DNA of 40,645 nucleotides, taken from assembly GCF_027857615.1 (NCBI RefSeq), contig NZ_JAQIFT010000003.1:1-40645 (forward strand), read 5' to 3'. The DNA is from Holtiella tumoricola. GTDB lineage: Bacteria > Bacillota > Clostridia > Lachnospirales > Cellulosilyticaceae. The position numbers and the translations under genes were made by a program. Under the pieces are notes generated by a model that searched no databases, was not told the origin of the DNA, and worked only from the letters and a program-made list of their open reading frames with translations. Below are positions 33,181-39,920 of the stretch, one piece after another. The first letter of the stretch is position 1; each line of letters starts with the position of its first letter.

Positions 33181-34260
33181 TTAAGGCAGGCATACTTGGC
33201 AGGCTGTTAAGCCTTTTGCTTTGGCCTCTTTTACAGTACTTTCAATCTTACTTTTTAATGTTTTACATGTGCCTTTATGATACTTTTTACCTGTTTTTGT
33301 AATATACACTACTGTACTATCAGCAGATGTTATTGGCTTTGTTACCACTGGTGTATTACTTATTGTAGTATTGGTAATAGTATCTATTTTAGTTACTGTA
33401 GATACTTGTGTAGCTTTCCCGTCTACTTTTTGTGTTGATGTCGTAAGTGTTTTACCATCTGTAGTGATAACTATATTTCCATTCAAATCTGTTCTATATG
33501 TTTTAATAGATTTAAGCCTTTCTGATACATCTTTATGTGGATGACCGTATTTATTATCTTTTCCACAAGTAATTATAGCAACCTCTGGCTTAATCTTATC
33601 TAAAAATTCTTGGCTAGTAGAAGTATTACTACCATGATGACCTACTTTCAACACATCAATATCTACCATTTTTTCTAAGATAGATTTCTCCACATCTTTA
33701 CCTGCATCACCTGTAAATAAAAACTCATGTTCACCATTTTTATAAAACATCACTAGGCTTCTATCATTTACATCTTTTGCTTGGCTTTTTGTATTATAAA
33801 ATTGGAATGTACCGTTTCCTAATGTAAATACTTTATCCTCTAATGGTACACTTGGCTGTAGTTTTTTATCTATAGCTGCCTGAACAAAGTCTTTATAAGT
33901 CTTAGTATCTGCACTACCATTTCCAATTAATACTGTACCAATATCAAAGTTTTTAATTACGGCATCTAATGCACCACAGTGATCTGCATCTGGATGTGTA
34001 AGTACTATGTAGTCAAGTTTTTTAATTTCTTGAGCTTTTAAGTAGTCAACCAAAGACTTCTCATCATCGTTCTCGGCACCATCAATAAGCATATTTTTAC
34101 CATTATCTTTGATAAGAATAGCATCGCTATTACCAGTGTCAATGAAATGTACTTCGACTGATTTAATAATATTAGCCGGTTGCACATTTGCCCCAAATAA
34201 AGTAGTAGTAGCTAGTAATAATGTCATGATAAATACTAAAAATCTGTTATTATTTTTCAT
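33181..34260 (-). CDS. Secreted metallo-beta-lactamase-fold hydrolase, ComEC-like
   Basis: 359 aa. Signal peptide about 1-30 (LVFIMTLLLATTTLFGAN). The MBL domain (35-270) resembles the hydrolase part of the DNA-uptake protein ComEC: VHFIDTGNSDAILIKDNGKNMLIDGA, the metal motif THPDADHCGAL, LFTGDAGKDVE and VLKVGHHGSNTSTS. A Thr-rich linker follows, then a small C-terminal domain with His and three Cys in KYHKGTCKTL and LTACQVC, which may bind a metal. Related proteins are thought to be extracellular phosphodiesterases or nucleases; activity here is inferred. AGGAAGGGGAG precedes the ATG. It is the gene nearest the dpaA junction and may be cargo of the inserted element. Confidence 0.8.
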   Translation of the reverse strand: MKNNNRFLVFIMTLLLATTTLFGANVQPANIIKSVEVHFIDTGNSDAILIKDNGKNMLIDGAENDDEKSLVDYLKAQEIKKLDYIVLTHPDADHCGALDAVIKNFDIGTVLIGNGSADTKTYKDFVQAAIDKKLQPSVPLEDKVFTLGNGTFQFYNTKSQAKDVNDRSLVMFYKNGEHEFLFTGDAGKDVEKSILEKMVDIDVLKVGHHGSNTSTSQEFLDKIKPEVAIITCGKDNKYGHPHKDVSERLKSIKTYRTDLNGNIVITTDGKTLTTSTQKVDGKATQVSTVTKIDTITNTTISNTPVVTKPITSADSTVVYITKTGKKYHKGTCKTLKSKIESTVKEAKAKGLTACQVCLP

Positions 34261-34312
34261 ATTATCTCCCCTTCCTAGCTATTATAATATAGTAATTTCA
34301 TTTGTCATACAA

Positions 34313-34408
34313 CTATAGATTTAGAGCTATAGCTAATGCAACAGTTATTACAAGTATCGTTCCAAAGTAACTCATTACTAAAACTCTTCTCAAATTAAAT
34401 TTATCCAT
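34313..34408 (-). CDS. Putative 31-aa membrane peptide
   Basis: A short ORF reading MDKFNLRRVLVMSYFGTILV followed by ITVALAIALNL: a basic start and one transmembrane helix. It is 52 bases before the metallo-hydrolase gene. The nearest ribosome-like site (GGAG) is 13 bases upstream and lies inside a hairpin whose arm ends at the start codon, so translation is uncertain. It might be a leader peptide or a small membrane toxin-like peptide. Confidence 0.35.
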   Translation of the reverse strand: MDKFNLRRVLVMSYFGTILVITVALAIALNL

Positions 34409-34452
34409 AAAATAGGCCACACTCCTTTTTATTTGAGTATGGCCTATTTTTT
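34409..34452 (+). terminator. Plus-strand terminator-like hairpin
   Basis: 16-base near-perfect stem (34409-34424 with 34435-34450), 10-base loop, then a T-run on the plus strand. No plus-strand gene lies before it, so it could end an antisense RNA to the 31-aa ORF; on the minus strand it abuts that ORF's start codon. Confidence 0.65.
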
Positions 34453-34494
34453 AATTCCTAATGCAAATGATATGATGATTTAATTTAATAATAT

Positions 34495-34537
34495 CTATAT
34501 GGAACCGAGAGGGTGCTAACCTCCCGGTTCCATATAG
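34495..34537. other. Strong GC-rich stem-loop
   Basis: Perfect 13-bp outer stem CTATATGGAACCG / CGGTTCCATATAG (34495-34507 with 34525-34537) with a further GAGG/CCTC pairing inside. There is no clear U-tract on either strand. It lies 53 bases past the small ORF at 34591 on the minus strand. It could be a 3' end structure of that message or a small structured RNA. Confidence 0.5.
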
Positions 34538-34590
34538 TACTGTATTATGTACTATATGAAACACTGTTATCTTTCTACAATCTCGTCTTT

Positions 34591-34674
34591 CTACATTTTT
34601 GCCATCGCTACAATACCTAGCACAATAAACATCATGATACATAGCAATAACAAATCATTGTTACCGTTATTCAA
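34591..34674 (-). CDS. Putative 27-aa hydrophobic peptide
   Basis: TTG start with GGGAGG 7 bases upstream; the peptide is (M)NNGNNDLLLLCIMM followed by FIVLGIVAMAKM, almost one single transmembrane helix with a polar N-terminus. An ATG 18 bases upstream is in frame but overlaps the ribosome site. It is followed by the strong stem-loop at 34495. Function unknown; the size and make-up fit small membrane peptides such as toxins of type I modules or assembly peptides, without any real evidence for either. Confidence 0.4.
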   Translation of the reverse strand: MNNGNNDLLLLCIMMFIVLGIVAMAKM

Positions 34675-34829
34675 GGCTATGCCTCCCTTCATAAAAGAAG
34701 ATACACCTATTATTGCCACACATAAATTTATTTATACAAATAAATTATTTATAGTCTAAGCCCTACCCTTTATAATCTGTTGGTACTTCTTTGTACCCTT
34801 TTTATTCATTATCCCACTTATCAGACATA

Positions 34830-34864
34830 AAATAAACTAAAAGAGTAGGTACAGTACCTACTCT
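34830..34864 (-). terminator. Terminator of the 295-aa gene
   Basis: Perfect 11-bp stem (34842-34852 with 34854-34864) with almost no loop, followed on the minus strand by a T-rich run. 15 bases past the stop. Confidence 0.75.
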
Positions 34865-34879
34865 CAAATGATATTTTTA

Positions 34880-35767
34880 TTATTTAGGACTACTTAGTCT
34901 AAATAATTCTTTCATAATTTCTTGATAATACGGATCTAGATGTTTCCATTCATCATTATATATGTCATGAATTATATATGCCCATTTTTCACTTCTTTTT
35001 TCTATTAATTTAATTTCATCATAGTTTATATCTATTAACTGTTCATTAAATACATAGCTTAATTTTTTTAATTTATTTTCTTCACTTAATGTAAGTATAT
35101 CATTGCCTAATGCATGCAAACGTGTTACTAATCCTTTACTAATCCTTTTATTACAAGTACTTTGTTTGTAAATATGTATAAGTTTATGTATTTTTATCAC
35201 AAGCGTATCTTTATTTAAATATATATTCCTACCATACTCTTTTAATTTTGCTATTTTAATTCTTCTAGTTTTAAACCTATAATACCCTGATAGATTTAGT
35301 AATATCATCCTTGTATCTTCTAATTTAGTGAACCGATAGGTTCCTTTAAATGCATTTAATATATATTCTTTAGCCTTTACCTTACCATTAATAGAATCAT
35401 ATTCTCCATCTTTAAGAATTGATTTGTTATCTTCTAGGACTTGATTTAAGCAATAAAGAATTCCAAACTTTAATTGATAATATGCAATATTAGCACTTGA
35501 AGCTATTTCCCTATTATAACTATCTTTCTCTTGATTAGATGATAATTTATAAACAGAATAACTAAAGTATGCAGTTACTAAAATCCCTAGTATATCAAAT
35601 ATCGAATCAAAAACATTCGAATATGTAGGTAAATCTATAGTTTCTATTAAATAGCTTCCATTTATAAACTCCTCAAAATATGGGATCATCAGACTAAAAA
35701 CAATATAAAGATATCCTAAACACATTAGTAAAATAACAAAAAATATTACCTTATAAAAATTTTTCAT
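34880..35767 (-). CDS. Membrane protein of unknown function, 295 aa
   Basis: Not recognised. Two N-terminal membrane helices (about 7-30 and 55-75) precede a large, charged, mostly helical cytoplasmic part (80-295), rich in Lys, Tyr and Ile with many basic patches (RFKTRRIKIAKLKEYGRN). AGGAGAATGG lies before the ATG. The gene is alone between a terminator and a long palindrome. Base composition is very AT-rich. Position between the lysis genes and the dpaA junction suggests element cargo; a role in phage exclusion or defence is possible but unsupported. Confidence 0.6.
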   Translation of the reverse strand: MKNFYKVIFFVILLMCLGYLYIVFSLMIPYFEEFINGSYLIETIDLPTYSNVFDSIFDILGILVTAYFSYSVYKLSSNQEKDSYNREIASSANIAYYQLKFGILYCLNQVLEDNKSILKDGEYDSINGKVKAKEYILNAFKGTYRFTKLEDTRMILLNLSGYYRFKTRRIKIAKLKEYGRNIYLNKDTLVIKIHKLIHIYKQSTCNKRISKGLVTRLHALGNDILTLSEENKLKKLSYVFNEQLIDINYDEIKLIEKRSEKWAYIIHDIYNDEWKHLDPYYQEIMKELFRLSSPK

Positions 35768-35932
35768 ATAACCATTCTCCTAATTAGCATCTATAAAATA
35801 TTCATTAGCAACAACAATACTTAATTTAAGCTGAGTGCATTAAACCGATAAATATATATTACTACACCATACTCACTATTTTTTATAGAGAGCATTTTCA
35901 TAAAGTTTATCATATATATTATATAAAATCAG

Positions 35933-35990
35933 TATTTCAATAAAAATAAAGGCTAAGTCTTAAGACTTAGCCTTTATTTTTATTGAAATA
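35933..35990. terminator. 58-base perfect palindrome, probable bidirectional terminator
   Basis: The 29-base arms are perfectly complementary with no spacer (centre between 35961 and 35962). The GC-rich core GGCTAAGTC / GACTTAGCC is flanked by A-rich and T-rich arms, as in a bidirectional terminator. It begins 2 bases past the stop of the 58-aa gene. Such a long perfect cruciform is unusual even for a terminator. Confidence 0.75.
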
Positions 35991-35991
35991 A

Positions 35992-36168
35992 CTAATTCAT
36001 ATATTTAGCTTTATTATTTTGACATTTACTTTGGGTAGTGATACTATCATCTATATTAACAATTTTAAACTTCTCCTTCTTTGAATCTTCATTCTTTCTA
36101 TAATATATCTCACCTATAATTCCTATACATTCTTTACTTTCTTCTTTATTACCTGAAAATCTAATCAT
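35992..36168 (-). CDS. 58-aa protein coupled to the Ntn hydrolase
   Basis: MIRFSGNKEESKECIGIIGE begins the protein, which is charged and has no membrane segment; it ends in KCQNNKAKYMN. AGGAGGG lies 6 bases before the ATG. The ATG overlaps the last 8 bases of the Ntn hydrolase gene, so the two should be translationally coupled and probably work together. No family is known to me. It could be a substrate, activator or inhibitor of its neighbour; this is inference. A strong palindromic terminator follows at once. Confidence 0.65.
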   Translation of the reverse strand: MIRFSGNKEESKECIGIIGEIYYRKNEDSKKEKFKIVNIDDSITTQSKCQNNKAKYMN

Positions 36169-37474
36169 TAAAATCCCTCCTTACATATTGACAATCCTTT
36201 GTAAAATAATGATTATTCAGTTTAGACTCAAAATATTCCTTTCTTTTAATCCAAATAAATCCTTCACCTTTTGATATTATAGCAACATCTATCGGACCAC
36301 CTACAGTTTCAGTGTCCATACTCATTTTTCGTTTAAAAGAAGTTAGACTAACCAACGTTTCTGCCAGTTCAGCCATTTGTTGCTTATCCAATGTTTTTAC
36401 CATCTGTATGAAAGGTTCAATATGTCTATCTTGTTGAGTTTCTTGAAAATCTTCAATGACAGACTGTAATATACTTTGCCCAAGTGTATCAATAGCCTGT
36501 TCTTGTTCTTCATTAAGTTCTGCATTTTGTAACTTCATATGCTGACATACTTCTTTATAGCGTATACTTAATGGTTCTATTATATCATTTAGACTTTCTA
36601 TAAGTTTTCCACGTAACTCTGGATTTATTCCTGTTAGAAAAGTATGTGCCATTTCACTTTGTGCAAATGTCATTATAGCTGCATCATTTTTATCTTGTTC
36701 AAGTTGGCATCCTATTTCTGTTGAATCAATTAATTTATACTTTAAATAATCTCCTAATTTAAGTTCTATCTCATATTCATAGATACTAGGAAAAATTTCT
36801 TCTTCACCATATCCTGCTATTACAATACCTGTTTTGTTTGAAGAATATATATCACTCAATGTCGCTTTCATCATATATTTTATAATGCTATCCAATTCCT
36901 TTTCATCTAACGGGATTTTCTCCATATTAATATTATTGGTTACAATACTTTTAAAATCAATATAATAATCCATTATATCATTTGAATTATTAGTATAAAA
37001 TTCCCCTAAATGGTTATCTATAAAACTTGAATATTTATTTGTATTATCTAAAATAATTTCTTTTAAAATGCTAGGATTAACATCTGTAATTTCTTTCAAT
37101 ATTCGGCTTGTACTATCTAAAATAATTTCTAAATGTGTCAGTGCCACTCTTAAAATAGAGTGCCTTATTTCAAGTACATTAAACTGATTGTATTCATTAA
37201 CAAATTTAAAAAAATCATTAGCATAATCTACCAAGTTAGAGTACTTATTTGAACAACACTTCTTTCTATACTCTTTAATTAAGATTTCCCAAGGTATACC
37301 TAAAAATTCAGCATTATTGTAAATCATAATTCCAACAGGTGCATTATTTGATAGTGTAAAAAGCTTTTCTGCTGTATTGAAAGCTTTGATGTTTTTACCA
37401 TATCCTACTGTTACAGCGCTGTCTGTAGCTAATGCTACACATTTCTTGTTTATTACTCCTATTTGAGCTGTCAT
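36161..37474 (-). CDS. Proteasome-fold Ntn-hydrolase-like protein, 437 aa
   Basis: The N-terminus MTAQIGVINKKCVALATDSAVTVG and NTAEKLFTLSNNAPVGIMIYNNAEFLG read like a proteasome beta subunit or HslV. If Met is removed, Thr becomes residue 1, Asp is residue 17 (ATDSA) and a Lys lies at 36 (AEKLF), matching the Thr1/Asp17/Lys33 catalytic set with a small shift. A long helical region (about 70-390), not found in HslV or 20S subunits, is followed by AETLVSLTSFKRKMSMDTETVGGPIDVAIISKGEGFIWIKR, where the fold seems to close. So it may be an autonomous protease or amidohydrolase with a helical insertion. GGGGGAAAATAG lies before the ATG. It sits after the endolysin and is coupled to a 58-aa gene. Confidence 0.7.
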   Translation of the reverse strand: MTAQIGVINKKCVALATDSAVTVGYGKNIKAFNTAEKLFTLSNNAPVGIMIYNNAEFLGIPWEILIKEYRKKCCSNKYSNLVDYANDFFKFVNEYNQFNVLEIRHSILRVALTHLEIILDSTSRILKEITDVNPSILKEIILDNTNKYSSFIDNHLGEFYTNNSNDIMDYYIDFKSIVTNNINMEKIPLDEKELDSIIKYMMKATLSDIYSSNKTGIVIAGYGEEEIFPSIYEYEIELKLGDYLKYKLIDSTEIGCQLEQDKNDAAIMTFAQSEMAHTFLTGINPELRGKLIESLNDIIEPLSIRYKEVCQHMKLQNAELNEEQEQAIDTLGQSILQSVIEDFQETQQDRHIEPFIQMVKTLDKQQMAELAETLVSLTSFKRKMSMDTETVGGPIDVAIISKGEGFIWIKRKEYFESKLNNHYFTKDCQYVRRDFND

Positions 37475-37561
37475 CTATTTTCCCCCTAATTAAAATGTTT
37501 ATAACATTATTTTATATTATTTAGCGTTTTATGACAATAAAAATAAGTTAGTCCAAAATGA

Positions 37562-38296
37562 CTACCCTAAATAATTACTTACCTTAACAATTAAATCTCT
37601 CACATTCTTCTCTGTATACTTCTTATCTTTCCAGATAGCTGGTGAACTAATAATCTTAGCTTCTACCATCTTAGTTACTGCAAGATCATATCCACCTACA
37701 TCAAACAGTCTAATTCCTATCTTACTAATAAGTGCTGGTACATTCTTTAAATTAATTCTATCTAACCTATTCCAGCTTGCATCATTTATCTGTATCCCAC
37801 TATCAATGATTTTAGTCACTGCCTTTTTGAGTTCTCCATCTTCTTTCATAACCGGCTCTTTCCAACCTTTAGGCACTTGAACATGTGGTGAGTCTCCAAA
37901 AGCTCCTCCCCATTCTAATCCTAAGTCAGATACAATCTTTCCACACTTATTAAAGAAAGTTTTATCACTATACTCTTGGCCTTTTACATTCTTACAGAAG
38001 TCAAAAGCCATACCATCTAAGTGATTACTATCTAAAGTCCAAGTAACTTGCTTCTGTGATGGATTAGCATATTTGTCAGCAAACGTTGCAGGTACCCCCA
38101 TAGCTTTTGCCTGTGCTACTGTTCTACCTTGGCATGCTAAATAATATTGTCTTTCTCTAGTTCTTAATGTCTCTACTATGAGCACATTTAACTTTTGCCT
38201 CTCGCATTCTTCCATAAAAAGAGCACAAGCTTTTTGAGCCTGTGCTGATAGTTGTTTTATATCTCTACATTGTTTTATTAAATTACTCATTTTCAT
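37562..38296 (-). CDS. Phage endolysin, M15-type L,D-/D,D-peptidase
   Basis: About 244 aa. The N-terminal zinc peptidase (about 10-130) has the usual ETLRTRERQYYLACQGRT start, the metal-binding SNHLDGMAFDF (His, Asp) and the late His in WGGAFGDSPHVQ. The C-terminal part (about 145-244), WNRLDRINLKNVPALISKIG, is a helical repeat region probably used for wall binding. It cuts cell wall peptide crosslinks at lysis. The end of the holin gene overlaps its start; the ATG at 38296 (after AAGGGAAGG) or one two codons later are both possible. Confidence 0.88.
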   Translation of the reverse strand: MKMSNLIKQCRDIKQLSAQAQKACALFMEECERQKLNVLIVETLRTRERQYYLACQGRTVAQAKAMGVPATFADKYANPSQKQVTWTLDSNHLDGMAFDFCKNVKGQEYSDKTFFNKCGKIVSDLGLEWGGAFGDSPHVQVPKGWKEPVMKEDGELKKAVTKIIDSGIQINDASWNRLDRINLKNVPALISKIGIRLFDVGGYDLAVTKMVEAKIISSPAIWKDKKYTEKNVRDLIVKVSNYLG

Positions 38297-38717
38297 TTGC
38301 CTTCCCTTCATCTGCTAATCTATTTTTAACTTCGAGAATATCCACTAAAACTTTAGGAACTTTCACTCCTAATAAAGCTGCATTTTCAATAATAGAAATA
38401 CCCTCTGTTGTAATATAAAACCAAAGTGTTGCTGTTCGAATCATTCCAGCTGTATTAAACATCTGGTCACATACATTAGCTACAATTAAGACCATAAACA
38501 TATTTCCTTTTTTCTCTAATCCTTCAGCTGCAGCTTTAGAACTCAATCCACCATTTGGGGTTTTATCACTTTTCCCTCTATAGGCTTTTCTCAATCCCAA
38601 CCCAAAATCAACAATTGATAATATAATCAAAAAAATTATAAGTTTGTCAAGTGCTCCAAATAAAAATGTAGCACCTATGCTTAGAGATACATACAACCAT
38701 TCTAAAAATTTTTCCAC
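38283..38717 (-). CDS. Phage holin, Phage_holin_4 type
   Basis: 144 aa with hydrophobic segments (about 10-40 and 70-90, possibly 95-115) and the Phage_holin_4 (toxin secretion / phage lysis) hallmarks LIIFLIILSIVDFGLGLRKAYRG and SSKAAAEGLEKKGNMFMVLIVANV. It forms membrane pores that release the endolysin encoded right after, overlapping by 14 bases. The start is GTG at 38717 with AAAGGAG further upstream and AGAAGG close by. A small stem-loop (38769-38790) lies before it. Confidence 0.92.
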   Translation of the reverse strand: MEKFLEWLYVSLSIGATFLFGALDKLIIFLIILSIVDFGLGLRKAYRGKSDKTPNGGLSSKAAAEGLEKKGNMFMVLIVANVCDQMFNTAGMIRTATLWFYITTEGISIIENAALLGVKVPKVLVDILEVKNRLADEGKANENE

Positions 38718-38819
38718 CTTCTATTCTCCTTTCGCTCATCGGCAAAGCCTGTCATGGGCACAAAAATAGCATTTCTTGAAGAGATGCTTTAAATTGAATG
38801 TTTATTTTTATAAAGTTTG

Positions 38820-38828
38820 TGCTATAAT
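38820..38828 (+). promoter_or_regulatory. Extended -10 promoter for a plus-strand antisense RNA
   Basis: TGCTATAAT on the plus strand (TATAAT at 38823-38828), without a good -35. The same TGTGCTATAAT sequence drives the opposite RNA at 39203. It would start RNA around 38835 and run rightward opposite the 57-aa ORF. Confidence 0.45.
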
Positions 38829-38836
38829 ATGGGTAT

Positions 38837-38870
38837 AAAAAAAGCACCAGTGCTACCAACACTGATGCTT
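38837..38870 (-). terminator. Terminator of the 57-aa gene
   Basis: Stem of 11 bases (38842-38852 with 38860-38870, one mismatch), 7-base loop, then seven U on the minus strand. It isolates the 57-aa gene from the holin gene. Confidence 0.85.
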
Positions 38871-38923
38871 CCCTGAATGTTTTATATTTGGGGCTATGAA
38901 ATCAATAACTTACTTAATTTGTA

Positions 38924-39097
38924 TTATTGATTAGAACTGTCATCTTTTCCGGGTGGACAGTTCTTTTCTTTTGCACTCATTTCAAATTCTATGCCTTTAA
39001 GTCCAGCTTTAAACTTGACTTTAGCAACAAAAATGTCTTTTCTCATAAGATAGATAACCAATGCTATCACACTTATCATCTTTAGTACATCCATCAT
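38924..39097 (-). CDS. 57-aa membrane peptide, candidate type I toxin
   Basis: MMDVLKMISVIALVIYLM is a single membrane helix, followed by RKDIFVAKVKFKAGLKGIEF and a charged tail EMSAKEKNCPPGKDDSSNQ. AAGGGGG lies 4 bases before the ATG. The gene has its own extended -10 promoter (39203), a structured leader and its own terminator, although it lies between tail and lysis genes. This self-contained unit, with an opposing promoter, is what type I toxins of clostridial prophages look like. It could instead be an ordinary holin-associated membrane protein. Confidence 0.6.
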   Translation of the reverse strand: MMDVLKMISVIALVIYLMRKDIFVAKVKFKAGLKGIEFEMSAKEKNCPPGKDDSSNQ

Positions 39098-39140
39098 AGC
39101 ACCCCCTTCCTGCTACGTCGTAAATAACTCTACTTCATAG

Positions 39141-39190
39141 CCCTCCGGAGGGTAACATACAACCCCCGTGCCACCCTCTGCACGGTTTTA
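39141..39190 (-). other. Structured, GC-rich 5' leader of the 57-aa gene
   Basis: On the minus strand a hairpin CCGTGC / GCACGG (39180-39185 with 39166-39171) has an AGAGGGTG loop that could pair with TACCCTC about 25 bases downstream, giving a possible pseudoknot. The same stretch forms a perfect palindrome CCCTCCGGAGGG (39141-39152). Alternative pairings of this kind could control access to the AAGGGGG ribosome site at about 39102-39108. Confidence 0.4.
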
Positions 39191-39195
39191 TTTTA
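39166..39195 (+). terminator. Plus-strand terminator of the antisense RNA
   Basis: CCGTGC / GCACGG stem (39166-39171 with 39180-39185), 8-base loop, then TTTTATTTTA on the plus strand. No plus-strand gene is nearby except the proposed antisense RNA. Confidence 0.6.
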
Positions 39196-39202
39196 CTTGC
39201 TT

Positions 39203-39211
39203 ATTATAGCA
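39203..39211 (-). promoter_or_regulatory. Extended -10 promoter of the 57-aa gene
   Basis: TGCTATAAT on the minus strand (TATAAT at 39203-39208), with only a weak TTCAAA upstream at a short distance. RNA start expected near 39196, about 100 bases before the ATG. Confidence 0.5.
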
Positions 39212-39231
39212 CACATCTTTAATTTTGAATA

Positions 39232-39255
39232 TAAAAAATACACCTTCTCAGGTGC
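39232..39255 (-). terminator. Terminator after the 72-aa tail-region gene
   Basis: CACCT / AGGTG stem (39241-39245 with 39250-39254) with a 4-base loop and a U-run on the minus strand, 16 bases past the stop at 39271. Confidence 0.6.
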
Positions 39256-39270
39256 TCTCAAATCATTCTT

Positions 39271-39489
39271 TTATTCTATTAACCCAAGTTCCTTTTTGAC
39301 TTCTTCTTGATACTTTTCTGGAATAACCTTTTCCCCTATTCCTTCTAACTGCCATTCATAATCAGCAACTAGTACTACACAAATCTCTGTTTGTTGTGCA
39401 GCTGGACACTTTTCTACTTTCTTTCTTCCTGCATCTACTAATCTTGCATTTGCTCTTACTTGTACTGGATATTGTGCTGTATCAATCAT
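39271..39489 (-). CDS. Phage tail-region protein, 72 aa, unknown
   Basis: A small soluble protein with no membrane segment. It begins MIDTAQYPVQVRANARLVDA and has a C-terminal amphipathic helix (PEKYQEEVKKELGLIE). GGAGG lies 8 bases before the ATG. It is the last gene of the tail-fibre cluster before a terminator. Short proteins in this position of Firmicute phages are often fibre-associated or chaperone-like, but I do not recognise this one. Confidence 0.65.
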   Translation of the reverse strand: MIDTAQYPVQVRANARLVDAGRKKVEKCPAAQQTEICVVLVADYEWQLEGIGEKVIPEKYQEEVKKELGLIE

Positions 39490-39512
39490 TGTGATACCTC
39501 CTTTGAATTATT

Positions 39513-39920
39513 TTAAGCCCTTTGGCTTAATAACTGATTAAGTTTTTCATCTATAGATGTTAGTAACTCCATGAGTAGTAATGAATCATCACCTGCAGTT
39601 GTTATCTTCCCATTTGTATCTAAACTCAATTCCATGCTCATTAGACTATCTTCTCCACTTTGTAGGCATAATCCATGAGTTCTTTCAATGAGTGCTCTCT
39701 CTGTTAATGGTTTCTTACCAAGTCTTTCTAAATTCACGCTCTGCAGTTCTTGGTGATATACCAACTTATACATATAGTCATCTTGTGGCACTATAGGAAT
39801 AACTATATCGTCAGGAACTCTAATACATCTTGGATCATCCATATACTCCTCAAGACTTTTTACCGAATTATCACTGTGTGACCATAATACTGTGTTCTCA
39901 TCACTTACATAAATAATCAT
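39513..39920 (-). CDS. Phage tail-fibre-associated protein, 135 aa
   Basis: Starts inside the stop of the fibre gene (4-base ATGA overlap), with GGAGG within the end of that gene, so the two are translationally coupled. The N-terminal half has MIIYVSDENTVLWSHSD and PDDIVIPIVPQDDYMYKL; the C-terminal half holds a twice-repeated GEDSLMSMEL / GDDSLLLMEL motif and a coiled-coil end (ELLTSIDEKLNQLL). A fibre accessory or assembly chaperone is possible from position alone. No family recognised. Confidence 0.65.
   Translation of the reverse strand: MIIYVSDENTVLWSHSDNSVKSLEEYMDDPRCIRVPDDIVIPIVPQDDYMYKLVYHQELQSVNLERLGKKPLTERALIERTHGLCLQSGEDSLMSMELSLDTNGKITTAGDDSLLLMELLTSIDEKLNQLLSQRA

Larger units (their letters stand above)
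38835..39195 (+). ncRNA. Putative antisense RNA (type I antitoxin-like)
   Basis: Between the plus-strand -10 at 38823 and a plus-strand terminator at 39166-39195 there is no plus-strand ORF worth calling. The transcript would be complementary to the whole 57-aa gene and its leader. This matches the architecture of type I toxin-antitoxin pairs found in clostridial prophages. Inferred only from signals. Confidence 0.4.

Noticed and set aside
34547..34759. 70-aa plus-strand ORF opposite the 27-aa peptide
   Set aside because: No ribosome site and no recognisable character; the opposite strand offers a better small ORF with GGGAGG.
38719..38770. 17-codon minus-strand ORF before the holin gene
   Set aside because: Too short, no ribosome site, and it overlaps the holin start; probably only the holin leader.
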